Shown piece after piece: positions 1 through 5,873 of a DNA stretch of 9,278 nucleotides. Under the pieces are notes generated by a model. That model saw only the letters and a list, made by a program, of their open reading frames with translations. It made no database searches and was not told the DNA's origin. A program made the position numbers and the translations under genes. How positions within the stretch are numbered: the stretch's first letter is position 1; each line of letters starts with the position of its first letter. The DNA comes from CAZCSY01 sp964501505 (GTDB lineage: Bacteria > Omnitrophota > Gorgyraeia > Velamenicoccales > Velamenicoccaceae): the NCBI GenBank assembly GCA_964501505.1, contig CAZCSY010000063.1, positions 1 through 9,278 on the forward strand. The letters are read 5' to 3'.

Positions 1-103
1 CTGAGGAGGAAACACCCGTTCCCATTCCGAATACGGTAGTTAAGCTCCTCAAGGTCGATGGTACTTAGCTCGAAAGGGCTTGGGAGAGTAGAAAGGCGCC
101 TCT
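1..103 (+). rRNA. rrf: 5S ribosomal RNA, 3' part (5' end outside window)
   Basis: The sequence shows core 5S landmarks: the ACACCCGTTCCCATTCCGAA block followed by GGTAGTTAAGCTC, then the GGTCGATGGTACT segment and GGGAGAGTAG near the 3' end. The terminal GGCGCCTC has no partner in the window; its complementary 5' strand (helix I) must lie just upstream, so roughly the first 10-20 nt are missing. 5S RNA is part of the large ribosomal subunit and is normally last in an rRNA operon. A strong terminator immediately follows, which agrees with this being the operon end. The exact 3' boundary is estimated from helix I and could be off by a few bases. Confidence 0.95.
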
Positions 104-104
104 T

Positions 105-145
105 AAATTAAAAACCCCTGCGGTTTCCGCAGGGGTTTTTAATTT
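105..145. terminator. Strong bidirectional intrinsic terminator after 5S rRNA
   Basis: A perfect inverted repeat has 19-nt arms at 105-123 and 127-145 around a 3-nt TTT loop. The inner stem is GC-rich (CCCCTGCGG / CCGCAGGGG). The outer stem is an A-tract on the left and TTTTTAATTT on the right, so the structure has a U-tract in either direction. It would end the rRNA transcript and could equally stop transcription arriving from the other side. Confidence 0.93.
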
Positions 146-146
146 G

Positions 147-190
147 ATCTCGGGCGCTGCCTTGTTCTTGGAACAACTCGAGCCCGGGAT
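147..190. repeat. Compound inverted repeat between the rRNA terminator and the pilin gene
   Basis: An outer stem of 9 bp (147-155 with 182-190, one G-U pair) encloses an inner perfect 6-bp stem (TTGTTC 162-167 with GAACAA 171-176, 3-nt loop), separated by an asymmetric internal loop. No T-tract follows, so it is not a classical terminator. It could be a structured leader or an operator-like DNA palindrome. No known family is recognised. Confidence 0.45.
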
Positions 191-253
191 ATTCATCCCA
201 TGCCGGATGCCCAGCCCTTGACCTCCCAAAACTTATTGCATTCATCCCCCTTT

Positions 254-259
254 TATACT
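254..259 (+). promoter_or_regulatory. Possible -10 element upstream of the first pilin gene
   Basis: TATACT matches the sigma70 -10 consensus at 5 of 6 positions and lies 19 nt before the pilin start codon. No -35 element at 16-18 bp spacing is convincing; a TTGCAT at 236-241 is only 12 bp away. Transcription from here would give a very short leader just containing the ribosome binding site. The rRNA terminator upstream makes a local promoter necessary. Confidence 0.3.
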
Positions 260-278
260 ACACTTTTAGGGGAGGCTT

Positions 279-689
279 ATGAAGAGACTCAAAGGTTTTT
301 CTCTTGTCGAGATCCTCATCGTCTTGACGGTGATCAGCGTGTTGGCTTCCATGGCGCTGGTATCCTATCAACAGCAGAAGCAGCGCTCACAATACAGGGG
401 GATGCGGGCCAGCGTGCACGTGCTCACCGATGCCGTCAAGAGTTATTTTTATACCCTGCAGGCGTATTGCGTGACCGCGAACACCGCTCAGACCAACGCG
501 GCCTATGGGGTGCAGCTCCAAGACGCTAACTTTTGCAGATATCGGGTGTACCGCACCGGGGGCAACACCCGGGTGCAGGTCCGGTATTACCGAAGGGGCT
601 GCAACACCGGTGCGTGCACGGGGGTCTATACCTACAACATCTCCGGGGACCAGATTTCTTGCACCGGTGCGGACTGTATGACCGGTTAG
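279..689 (+). CDS. Prepilin-like protein with type IV N-methylation signal, six cysteines
   Basis: This 136-residue protein starts with a short basic leader and a classic prepilin peptidase site, KG(6)/FSLVE, with Glu at mature position +5, followed by a hydrophobic helix (about residues 8-28). That is the signature of type IV pilins and type II secretion pseudopilins, which are processed by a PilD-type peptidase at the inner membrane and assembled into a pilus or pseudopilus. The C-terminal domain is short and holds six cysteines (64, 86, 108, 113, 128, 133), enough for three disulfides in the periplasm. The ATG is preceded by a strong AGGGGAGG (268-275). recG starts 8 nt after its stop, so the two may share a transcript. 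Pilin versus pseudopilin (major or minor) cannot be decided, and no assembly genes lie nearby. Confidence 0.9.
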   Translation: MKRLKGFSLVEILIVLTVISVLASMALVSYQQQKQRSQYRGMRASVHVLTDAVKSYFYTLQAYCVTANTAQTNAAYGVQLQDANFCRYRVYRTGGNTRVQVRYYRRGCNTGACTGVYTYNISGDQISCTGADCMTG

Positions 690-697
690 GCGTCGTT

Positions 698-2788
698 ATG
701 CGAGAGAGCCTTTGCGCGCCTATCCAATACACGAAGGGCATCGGCCCGAAGCGCGCGCGTGCGTTTGAAGAAGCTGGCATCAAGAGCGTCGAAGACGCTC
801 TTTATTTTTTTCCCAGGCGTTATCAGGATCGCCGCGTCCTTACCTGCGTCACCGCGGTCGTCCCCGGCGAGACGGTCTCGGTCGCGGTGATGATAGAGGC
901 CTGTCAGGCCCGGGAGAGCTTTCACCGTCGGGGATTCCGCGTCCTGGAGGTGCGGGCGGCCGACGAGACGGGGAGCCTCACCGCGGTCTGGTTTAACCAG
1001 CCGTACCTGCGTACCTACTTCAAGACCGGCACGCGCGTTCTCTTGTTCGGCCGGGCCGAACTCTACAAAGGCCGCCTCCAGCTCACCGCTCCCGACTTCG
1101 AGATCCTGGACGGCGAAGACGCCGTCCTCGCGGACCGGCGCGGCATGCTGCCCGTTTACGCCTTGCCTCAAGGCATCTCCCAGCGGCTCATGCGCCGCGT
1201 CATGGAAGAGCTGTTGAACGCGAACCTTCCCCGATTGAAAGAGATCTTGCCCTATGATGTGCGCAGCCGCCGCGCTCTCCTCAACATCGCGCAGAGCCTG
1301 CGCTTTATTCATTTTCCCGAGACGCCCGAACAGCAGCGCCAGGCCTACGAGCGCCTGGCCTTCGAGGAGTTTTTTCTCTTTCAGCTGCCGGTCTTGATGC
1401 GCCGGCACACCCGCCGTCAGCGGCGGGGCATCGCTTTTCGAATCGACACAGGGGCGCTGGCGGGCGTCCAGGCGGCGTTGCCCTTTACTTTGACCGGCGC
1501 GCAAAAACGGGTCCTTGCACAGATCGCACGCGACATGGCCCGTCGTGCGCCCATGCAGCGTCTCTTGCAGGGCGATGTGGGCTCGGGCAAGACGATCGTC
1601 GCCACCCTTGCGGCCCTGATGGCCGCTGCGAACGGCTGTCAGACGGCCCTTTTGGTGCCGACGGAGATCCTCGCGCAGCAGCATTACCAGAACCTCAAGA
1701 CCCTCTTCTCAACGGACCCTCACCGGTCACGCGTCCGCGTGGGGCTCTTGACGAGCAGCCTGACGCCCAAGGAAAAGAAGAGGGCCCTTCAGGAGGTCCG
1801 CAAGGGCAAGGTGGACATCGTCATCGGCACACATGCCCTGATCCAGCAAGGGGTCGCCTTTCACAAGCTGGGACTGGTCGTGATCGACGAGCAGCACAAA
1901 TTCGGCGTTGCGCAACGGGGGATCCTCAGGCAGAAAGGCCTTGATCCGGACGTGATCATCATGACGGCGACACCCATCCCCCGGACCCTCTCTTTGACCT
2001 TGTACGGCGACCTGGATATCTCCGTGATCGATGAGATGCCGCCGGGCCGCGGAGCCCAGACGACGCAGCTTTTTTCTTCGCAGGCGCGCCAGGATGTCTA
2101 CGACCGCGTGAAACGAGAGGTGGCCGCGGGCCGCCAGGCGTATTTTGTCTATCCCGTTATCGAGGAGAATCCCCGCCTCGAACTGCAGTCGGCCAGGCGG
2201 ATGTTCCGCGAGCTCGGCCAGGGACCCTTCAAGGGGTTGCGCCTGGGCCTCGTGCACGGCCGCCTGGCGAAAGAGGCCCAGCAGGACGTCATGCGGCGTT
2301 TTCACAAGGGCCAGATCGCCATCCTGGTCGCGACGACGGTCCTCGAGGTCGGCATCGATGTGCCTAATGCCGTCGTCATGGTCATCGATAACGCAGACCG
2401 GTTCGGGCTCTCGCAGTTGCACCAGATGCGCGGCCGCGTAGGCCGGGGCCCGCATGCTTCCTGCTGTTATCTGATCGCCGACCCAGCGACGCAGGAGTCA
2501 CGCCGCCGCCTTCAAGCCATGGTCGCTTATCCGGATGGCTTTCGTATCGCCGAAGAGGACCTGAAGATCCGCGGGCCGGGCGAATTTTTTGGAGAGCGTC
2601 AGCACGGCCTGACGGAGTTGCGCCTGGCAGATCCGTTGAAACAGATGCATTTATTGAAGGCCGCCCGCGAGGACGCGGTCCGCCTTCTGCGCGACGATCC
2701 GTTTTTGGAAAGCCGGATCCATCAGGAGCTCAAGGTGGCCCTCTACCGGCGGTTCCCGGAGTTTGAGAAGTTCCTGGAGGTGGGGTAG
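698..2788 (+). CDS. recG: ATP-dependent DNA helicase RecG
   Basis: RecG is a monomeric double-stranded DNA translocase that regresses stalled replication forks and branch-migrates Holliday junctions. The 696 residues match the usual length. The N-terminus carries the TKGIGPKRA segment common to RecG, followed by the OB-fold wedge domain. Helicase motifs are in order: Walker A GDVGSGKT (292-299), DEQH (397-400, in the DEQHKFGV context), TATPIPRTL (423-431), motif VI QMRGRVGRG (576-584), and the RecG-specific translocation segment LKIRGPGEFFGERQHG (622-637). The ATG at 698 is chosen because it gives the family-typical N-terminus; the frame stays open upstream, but that overlaps the pilin gene and looks unrelated. 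The ribosome binding site is weak (TTAGG, near the pilin stop), suggesting translational coupling to the pilin gene 8 nt upstream. Confidence 0.97.
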   Translation: MRESLCAPIQYTKGIGPKRARAFEEAGIKSVEDALYFFPRRYQDRRVLTCVTAVVPGETVSVAVMIEACQARESFHRRGFRVLEVRAADETGSLTAVWFNQPYLRTYFKTGTRVLLFGRAELYKGRLQLTAPDFEILDGEDAVLADRRGMLPVYALPQGISQRLMRRVMEELLNANLPRLKEILPYDVRSRRALLNIAQSLRFIHFPETPEQQRQAYERLAFEEFFLFQLPVLMRRHTRRQRRGIAFRIDTGALAGVQAALPFTLTGAQKRVLAQIARDMARRAPMQRLLQGDVGSGKTIVATLAALMAAANGCQTALLVPTEILAQQHYQNLKTLFSTDPHRSRVRVGLLTSSLTPKEKKRALQEVRKGKVDIVIGTHALIQQGVAFHKLGLVVIDEQHKFGVAQRGILRQKGLDPDVIIMTATPIPRTLSLTLYGDLDISVIDEMPPGRGAQTTQLFSSQARQDVYDRVKREVAAGRQAYFVYPVIEENPRLELQSARRMFRELGQGPFKGLRLGLVHGRLAKEAQQDVMRRFHKGQIAILVATTVLEVGIDVPNAVVMVIDNADRFGLSQLHQMRGRVGRGPHASCCYLIADPATQESRRRLQAMVAYPDGFRIAEEDLKIRGPGEFFGERQHGLTELRLADPLKQMHLLKAAREDAVRLLRDDPFLESRIHQELKVALYRRFPEFEKFLEVG

Positions 2789-2830
2789 CGGGGTCGCGCG
2801 CCCCTGGGCTGCCCGTAGAGAAGTTCTGGG

Positions 2831-2859
2831 TTGACGAGTCAGAAAATACGGGTTAATGT
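2831..2859 (+). promoter_or_regulatory. Weak candidate promoter before the PilZ gene
   Basis: TTGACG (2831-2836) is a 5/6 match to the -35 consensus, but the possible -10 elements downstream (GTTAAT at 2852-2857 or TAATGT at 2854-2859) are poor. The 123-nt gap after recG makes a promoter for the PilZ gene plausible. Confidence 0.28.
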
Positions 2860-2911
2860 GGTGAGAAGGAAGACCCGCCCGAGCGGTTAACTTTTTTGCA
2901 AAGGACGAGCC

Positions 2912-3259
2912 GTGCCGGAGAAGAGAAGATTCCCGAGGCTGAGCGTCGCCGTCGATGTCCGGTGGGAAAAGGTGGCGCCCCAAAGGGGGGACGCGAAGAC
3001 CGACGCCCTCCCGACGAAGAACATCTCTGCCGGAGGCATCTGCCTTATCTTTTATGAGCGTGTGGATGTGGGAGAGCGCTTGAGGCTCGATATCGAACTC
3101 TCGCCTCAAAAGACGATCCATGCCGTGGGTCGCGTCGTCTGGACGTCGCCCGTCAAGGCCGGCGCGGGCCGCAACCGCCGCGATGTCGGCATCGAGTTCC
3201 TGGAGATCTCGAAGGAAGACCGGCAAGAGATTCAGCGATTTGTCTGGTCGCACCCGTAG
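2912..3259 (+). CDS. Small PilZ-domain protein, probable cyclic-di-GMP receptor
   Basis: This is a 115-residue stand-alone PilZ domain. Both c-di-GMP-binding signatures are present: RRFPR (residues 5-9), matching RxxxR, and NISAGG (37-42), matching [D/N]xSxxG. The remainder shows the expected beta-barrel pattern, including the VGRVVWTS strand and the GIEFLEIS strand near the end. PilZ proteins bind cyclic-di-GMP and relay it to motility, pilus or polysaccharide machinery through partner proteins. The start is GTG, preceded by AAGGA (2901-2905) at 6-nt spacing, and places the RxxxR motif right at the N-terminus as is usual. It lies between recG and a cupin/pilin pair; the nearby pilins make a pilus-related role attractive, but that is inference. 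The stop codon occupies 3257-3259. Confidence 0.9.
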   Translation: MPEKRRFPRLSVAVDVRWEKVAPQRGDAKTDALPTKNISAGGICLIFYERVDVGERLRLDIELSPQKTIHAVGRVVWTSPVKAGAGRNRRDVGIEFLEISKEDRQEIQRFVWSHP

Positions 3260-3354
3260 TGACCCAGGCCGCGGTACGCCGGCCGCGCGCCGTGCCACCG
3301 GGCAACGCAGGCAACGAGAACCTCGATACAGGACTTTTTCACTCGGAGAGTGCG

Positions 3355-3382
3355 TGGACAACGTCGGGTATCTGGTTATAAG
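3355..3382 (+). promoter_or_regulatory. Sigma70-type promoter driving the cupin-pilin pair
   Basis: TGGACA (3355-3360) and TATAAG (3377-3382) each match consensus at 5 of 6 positions, with a 16-bp spacer. Transcription would start near 3389-3391, directly before the AAAGGAGG ribosome binding site of the cupin gene. This is the best promoter in the window. Confidence 0.55.
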
Positions 3383-3409
3383 GATGTTATTCCTTTAAAG
3401 GAGGTTGTC

Positions 3410-3679
3410 ATGGACATAAAGGTCGAGCGATTGCCCCCGGATGAGCTGAAAAGGCGGGGCGTGCAGGGCTGGCCCATTTGGACCAAAGGGGTCGCGCGCT
3501 TTCCGTGGTCGTACGACAGCACGGAAGAGTGCTTCATCCTGGAAGGCGACGTCACGGTCGAGACCCGGGATGGGCAGAAGGTCAGCTTCGGTGAGGGTGA
3601 TTTCGTGACCTTTCCCAAGGGGCTCTCCTGTACGTGGGACATCAAAAAGTCCGTCAAGAAACACTACAACTTTCGTTGA
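3410..3679 (+). CDS. Small cupin-domain protein (Cupin_3/DUF861-like)
   Basis: The 89-residue protein is a single small beta-barrel of the DUF861/Cupin_3 type. The recognisable core runs from WPIWTKGVARFPW through EECFILEGDVTVE (about residues 43-55) and GEGDFVTFPKG to a closing TW segment. Cupin motif 1 keeps its Glu and Gly but lacks the metal-binding HxH, and motif 2 has Cys where many cupins have His, so a metal-dependent enzymatic role looks unlikely from sequence. The ATG at 3410 is picked over the longer open frame from 3350 because an ideal AAAGGAGG (3397-3404) precedes it and a promoter overlaps the upstream stretch. It is followed after 24 nt by a pilin gene, probably on the same transcript. 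The ligand or partner is unknown. Confidence 0.85.
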   Translation: MDIKVERLPPDELKRRGVQGWPIWTKGVARFPWSYDSTEECFILEGDVTVETRDGQKVSFGEGDFVTFPKGLSCTWDIKKSVKKHYNFR

Positions 3680-3703
3680 TTATCAGCGAGATAAGGAGGG
3701 GAC

Positions 3704-4108
3704 GTGGAAAACCGGCGGGGTTTTACGTTGATCGAGATCGTTATCGTGACGATAGTCGTAGGGATCCTGGCGAGCGTCGCCGTCGCGACGCAGAGGTCTT
3801 TCATTGAGAGGGGCAGAGGGAGCGAGGCCAGGCAGATTTTACTTTCCGGTTACGCAGGCTACCAGAGATTGATCGCCGAAAACGAGCCCATCGACAGCGG
3901 CCACCGTCTCAATTGGTCCCGGATGGGGATGAGCGATCCGAACTTACCTTCAGGAAGATATTTCAACTATTCCATCGAGCCCAACACCTTCAATCCCCAG
4001 AGACTTGAGGCCTCTCGGGGTGTTTCGGTTAGTGGCTGTATGGGAGCATCAGTTTGGGACTTTCGTTTGGATCTCAGCACAGGTAAATTGACGGAAGATC
4101 TTTCCTGA
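3704..4108 (+). CDS. Second prepilin-like protein (type IV pilin/pseudopilin family)
   Basis: The 134-residue protein begins MENRRG(6)/FTLIE, a textbook prepilin peptidase site with Glu at +5 of the mature chain, followed by a hydrophobic helix (about residues 8-29). The start is GTG with a strong AAGGAGGG (3693-3700) 3 nt upstream. The C-terminal domain shares no obvious similarity with the other pilin at 279-689: it has a single cysteine (112), so no internal disulfide is possible, and it ends in a strand-like DFRLDLSTGKL. Its 3' half looks more AT-rich by eye than the flanking genes. It follows the cupin gene by 24 nt and precedes rsmD by 14 nt. A minor pilin or pseudopilin is the likely role; assembly genes must be elsewhere. 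Confidence 0.9.
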   Translation: MENRRGFTLIEIVIVTIVVGILASVAVATQRSFIERGRGSEARQILLSGYAGYQRLIAENEPIDSGHRLNWSRMGMSDPNLPSGRYFNYSIEPNTFNPQRLEASRGVSVSGCMGASVWDFRLDLSTGKLTEDLS

Positions 4109-4122
4109 TTCGTTCACGTGAC

Positions 4123-4671
4123 ATGCGCATCATCGCCGGCACGCACAAGGGCCGCCGCATAGATTTTCCCAGACACATACGCCCCACCCAGGACAAGGTG
4201 CGCCAGGCAGTCTTTAATACCCTGGCTGGAGCCGTTAACGGCGCGAGGGTCCTGGATTTGTTCGCTGGCAGCGGCGCGTTGGGCCTGGAGGCGCTCTACC
4301 GGGGCGCCCGGGAGGCGGTCTTTATTGAGAGGGACAGGCGTTCCCTGGCCGTTCTCGCACGCAACGTGAAGGCGCTGGGGGTTGAAGAGGCGTCCCGGGC
4401 CTTCCTCAAAAATACGGGTCTGGCCCTGATCATCCTGGCCAAGAAGGGCAGGTTTTTCGATATTGTCCTGGCCGACCCGCCCTACCATAAGGGCTTGGCG
4501 AAAAAAACCTTGCAAATGTTGGGGGTCGGTGGTATATTAGCCCGTCATAGTTTTGTCATCGTCGAGCACGGCCGTCAGGAGGCCTTGCCTAGAGAAGAGG
4601 GTGTTTTGCGCCTCTTCAAACAGAGCCGCTACGGACAGATCCTGGTGTCGTATTATCAGCGTAATCCTTGA
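4123..4671 (+). CDS. rsmD: 16S rRNA (guanine(966)-N2)-methyltransferase RsmD
   Basis: RsmD methylates N2 of G966 in 16S rRNA using S-adenosylmethionine. The 182 residues match family length. Features in order: MRIIAGTHKGRRI at the N-terminus, the family segment RPTQDKVRQAVFN (20-32), the SAM-binding LDLFAGSGALGLE (44-56), the acidic end of the next strand at IERD (68-71), and the catalytic DPPY (118-121). The ATG at 4123 gives the canonical N-terminus, but no Shine-Dalgarno sequence is visible; the upstream pilin gene ends 14 nt before, so coupling is possible. coaD follows after 3 nt, the classic rsmD-coaD pair. Confidence 0.96.
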   Translation: MRIIAGTHKGRRIDFPRHIRPTQDKVRQAVFNTLAGAVNGARVLDLFAGSGALGLEALYRGAREAVFIERDRRSLAVLARNVKALGVEEASRAFLKNTGLALIILAKKGRFFDIVLADPPYHKGLAKKTLQMLGVGGILARHSFVIVEHGRQEALPREEGVLRLFKQSRYGQILVSYYQRNP

Positions 4672-4674
4672 GTT

Positions 4675-5163
4675 ATGTGCCAGAAGGCTATTTATCCGGG
4701 GACGTTTGATCCGGTCACGAACGGCCACATCGATCTGGTCAAGCGGGCGCTCAAGACCTTCGGTGAGGTGACCGTCGCCGTGGCCCATAACCCTCAGAAG
4801 AGCCCGCTCTTCTGTGTTGAGGAGCGCGTGCGCCTGCTCAAGGAGTCCCTCAAGGGTCTCGATGGGGTCACGGTCAAAAGCTTTGACGGCCTGGTGGTGG
4901 ACCTGGCGCGCCGCGAGAAGGCGGGCATCGTCATCCGGGGGCTGAGGATGCTTTCCGACTTCGAGTACGAATTTCAGATGGCCCTGACGAACCGCAAGCT
5001 GGAAGATTCGGTGGAGACCGTCTTTTTGATGCCGTCTGAATCGTACAGCTATCTTTCGTCTAATCTTTTAAAAGAAGCCGCCGCCCTGGGCGCGGACGTG
5101 TCGTATTTTCTCCCCCGCTGCGCCCACGAGGCGCTGAAGAAGAAGCTCGGAAAGAAGGGCTGA
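4675..5163 (+). CDS. coaD: Phosphopantetheine adenylyltransferase
   Basis: CoaD transfers AMP from ATP to 4'-phosphopantetheine, giving dephospho-CoA, the penultimate step of CoA synthesis. The 162-residue protein has the nucleotidyltransferase signature GTFDPVTNGH (9-18, with the TxGH-type motif at 15-18), the IRGLR segment that binds the substrates, the YEFQMALTNRKL helix, and the C-terminal SYLSSNLLKE that corresponds to the ISSSLVKE-type motif. The start codon follows the rsmD stop by 3 nt, with only a weak TTGAG upstream, so translational coupling to rsmD is likely. The stop codon lies inside the arm of a terminator-like hairpin (5157-5193). Confidence 0.97.
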   Translation: MCQKAIYPGTFDPVTNGHIDLVKRALKTFGEVTVAVAHNPQKSPLFCVEERVRLLKESLKGLDGVTVKSFDGLVVDLARREKAGIVIRGLRMLSDFEYEFQMALTNRKLEDSVETVFLMPSESYSYLSSNLLKEAAALGADVSYFLPRCAHEALKKKLGKKG

Positions 5164-5193
5164 GTCCTTTCAGGACCAGGCCCGTCTTTTTTT
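5157..5193 (+). terminator. Terminator-like or attenuator hairpin at the coaD stop codon
   Basis: A stem made of GGGCTG (5157-5162) and GTCCT (5164-5168) pairs with AGGAC (5172-5176), CAG (5177-5179) and CCC (5181-5183). It totals 11 bp with two single-base bulges (A5163, G5180) around a TTC loop. A run of seven T begins 4 nt later (5187-5193). It has the shape of an intrinsic terminator, though bulged and with a spacer before the T-run, and overlaps the last codon and stop of coaD. Confidence 0.45.
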
Positions 5194-5208
5194 ACCGTTC
5201 TTTGCCCC

Positions 5209-5619
5209 ATGCGCATTGAGCCGTGGCGCCTTCCGGAAGACCGGGATATCGTCCTTGCGGAAGACTGGGATGCCGGGGTCTTCGATCTAAATGCGCCCGC
5301 GTGGCGTTTTCAGAGTCGGGTTCACGTGGCGGCCACGGCCCGGCGGGACAGCGGGGTGGCGCGGGTCGGCGTCACCGTTAGGGCGTCGGTGCGGGCGGTC
5401 TGCGGTCGCTGCGACCAGCCGTTCAACGCGTCCTTCGAAAAGTCGCTTAAATTCATATACGCAGTGGAGACGGGGGCGCGCGGCATTGAGCTGGACGACG
5501 ATATCCGCGAAGAGATCCTGTTGAGCTTCCCTGCGAAGATCTTATGTTCCGATTCCTGCAAGGGCCTGTGCGCCCGTTGCGGAGCGGATTTGAATACCGA
5601 ACGATGCCGTTGTTATTAG
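5209..5619 (+). CDS. yceD: YceD/DUF177 family protein (23S rRNA accumulation protein)
   Basis: The 136-residue protein has the conserved DUF177 layout: an N-terminal beta-rich half, VCGRC (64-68), an acidic stretch ELDDDIREEILLSFP, and the family hallmark CKGLCARCGADLN (117-129). There are eight cysteines in all (65, 68, 113, 117, 121, 124, 133, 135), suggesting zinc binding. YceD is linked in E. coli to 23S rRNA accumulation and is nearly always encoded directly before rpmF, as here. ATG 5209 is the only reasonable start after the in-frame coaD stop, yet the upstream TTCTTTGCCCC has no Shine-Dalgarno. Its stop overlaps the rpmF ribosome binding site. Confidence 0.9.
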   Translation: MRIEPWRLPEDRDIVLAEDWDAGVFDLNAPAWRFQSRVHVAATARRDSGVARVGVTVRASVRAVCGRCDQPFNASFEKSLKFIYAVETGARGIELDDDIREEILLSFPAKILCSDSCKGLCARCGADLNTERCRCY

Positions 5620-5631
5620 GAGAGAAGATAT

Positions 5632-5853
5632 ATGCCGAATCCACGACGCAGACACTCACGGGCCCGGGGACGCCGGCGCCGGACACACTGGAAGGTCGCG
5701 CGGTCCGTCTTGGGGACGTGTCCGCAATGCAAGGCGCCCAAGGAGCCGCACCGCATCTGTCTGGCGTGCGGTACCTATGACGGCCGCTCGATCATCGACT
5801 TCGAGTCCCGACGTGCCAAGAAGGCAGAAAAGAAGAAGAGGAAGAGCCGGTAG
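5632..5853 (+). CDS. rpmF: 50S ribosomal protein L32
   Basis: This is a basic 73-residue protein with the L32 start (MPNPRRRHSRARGRRRRTHW) and a zinc-ribbon of four cysteines: C30xxC33 and C43xxC46. It is therefore the zinc-binding form of L32. The C-terminus is longer than in many homologues and very Lys/Arg-rich (KKAEKKKRKSR). AGGAGA (5618-5623) precedes the ATG and overlaps the yceD stop codon, tying the two genes together. plsX follows 20 nt downstream, the usual link between L32 and lipid synthesis genes. Confidence 0.96.
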   Translation: MPNPRRRHSRARGRRRRTHWKVARSVLGTCPQCKAPKEPHRICLACGTYDGRSIIDFESRRAKKAEKKKRKSR

Positions 5854-5873
5854 TCGATTGCCGGAGGAGATAT

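Noticed and set aside
146..278. A tRNA or small protein gene between 5S rRNA and the pilin gene
   Set aside because: No cloverleaf or T-loop motif is seen, and the open frame from 200 runs into the pilin gene in a different frame with no homology.
533..697. Upstream extension of the recG frame into the pilin gene
   Set aside because: The extra 55 residues do not resemble RecG and overlap the well-supported pilin; the ATG at 698 gives the family N-terminus.
686..1684. Long open frame on the minus strand opposite recG (332 codons)
   Set aside because: It lies antisense to well-conserved recG helicase sequence, has no recognisable domain and has composition typical of a GC-rich shadow frame. 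Others opposite recG (1727-2455) and fabH (6896-7786) were dropped for the same reason.
2789..2820. Terminator after recG
   Set aside because: Only a short GGGG/CCCC pairing is present (2790-2793 with 2801-2804), and no T-tract follows.
2651..3361. Minus-strand open frame spanning the recG end, PilZ gene and intergenic DNA
   Set aside because: It is antisense to two supported genes, with no domain or ribosome binding site.
3120..3398. Plus-strand open frame overlapping the PilZ gene in another frame
   Set aside because: It is low-complexity, Arg/Ser-rich sequence typical of a shadow frame, and runs through the promoter of the cupin gene.
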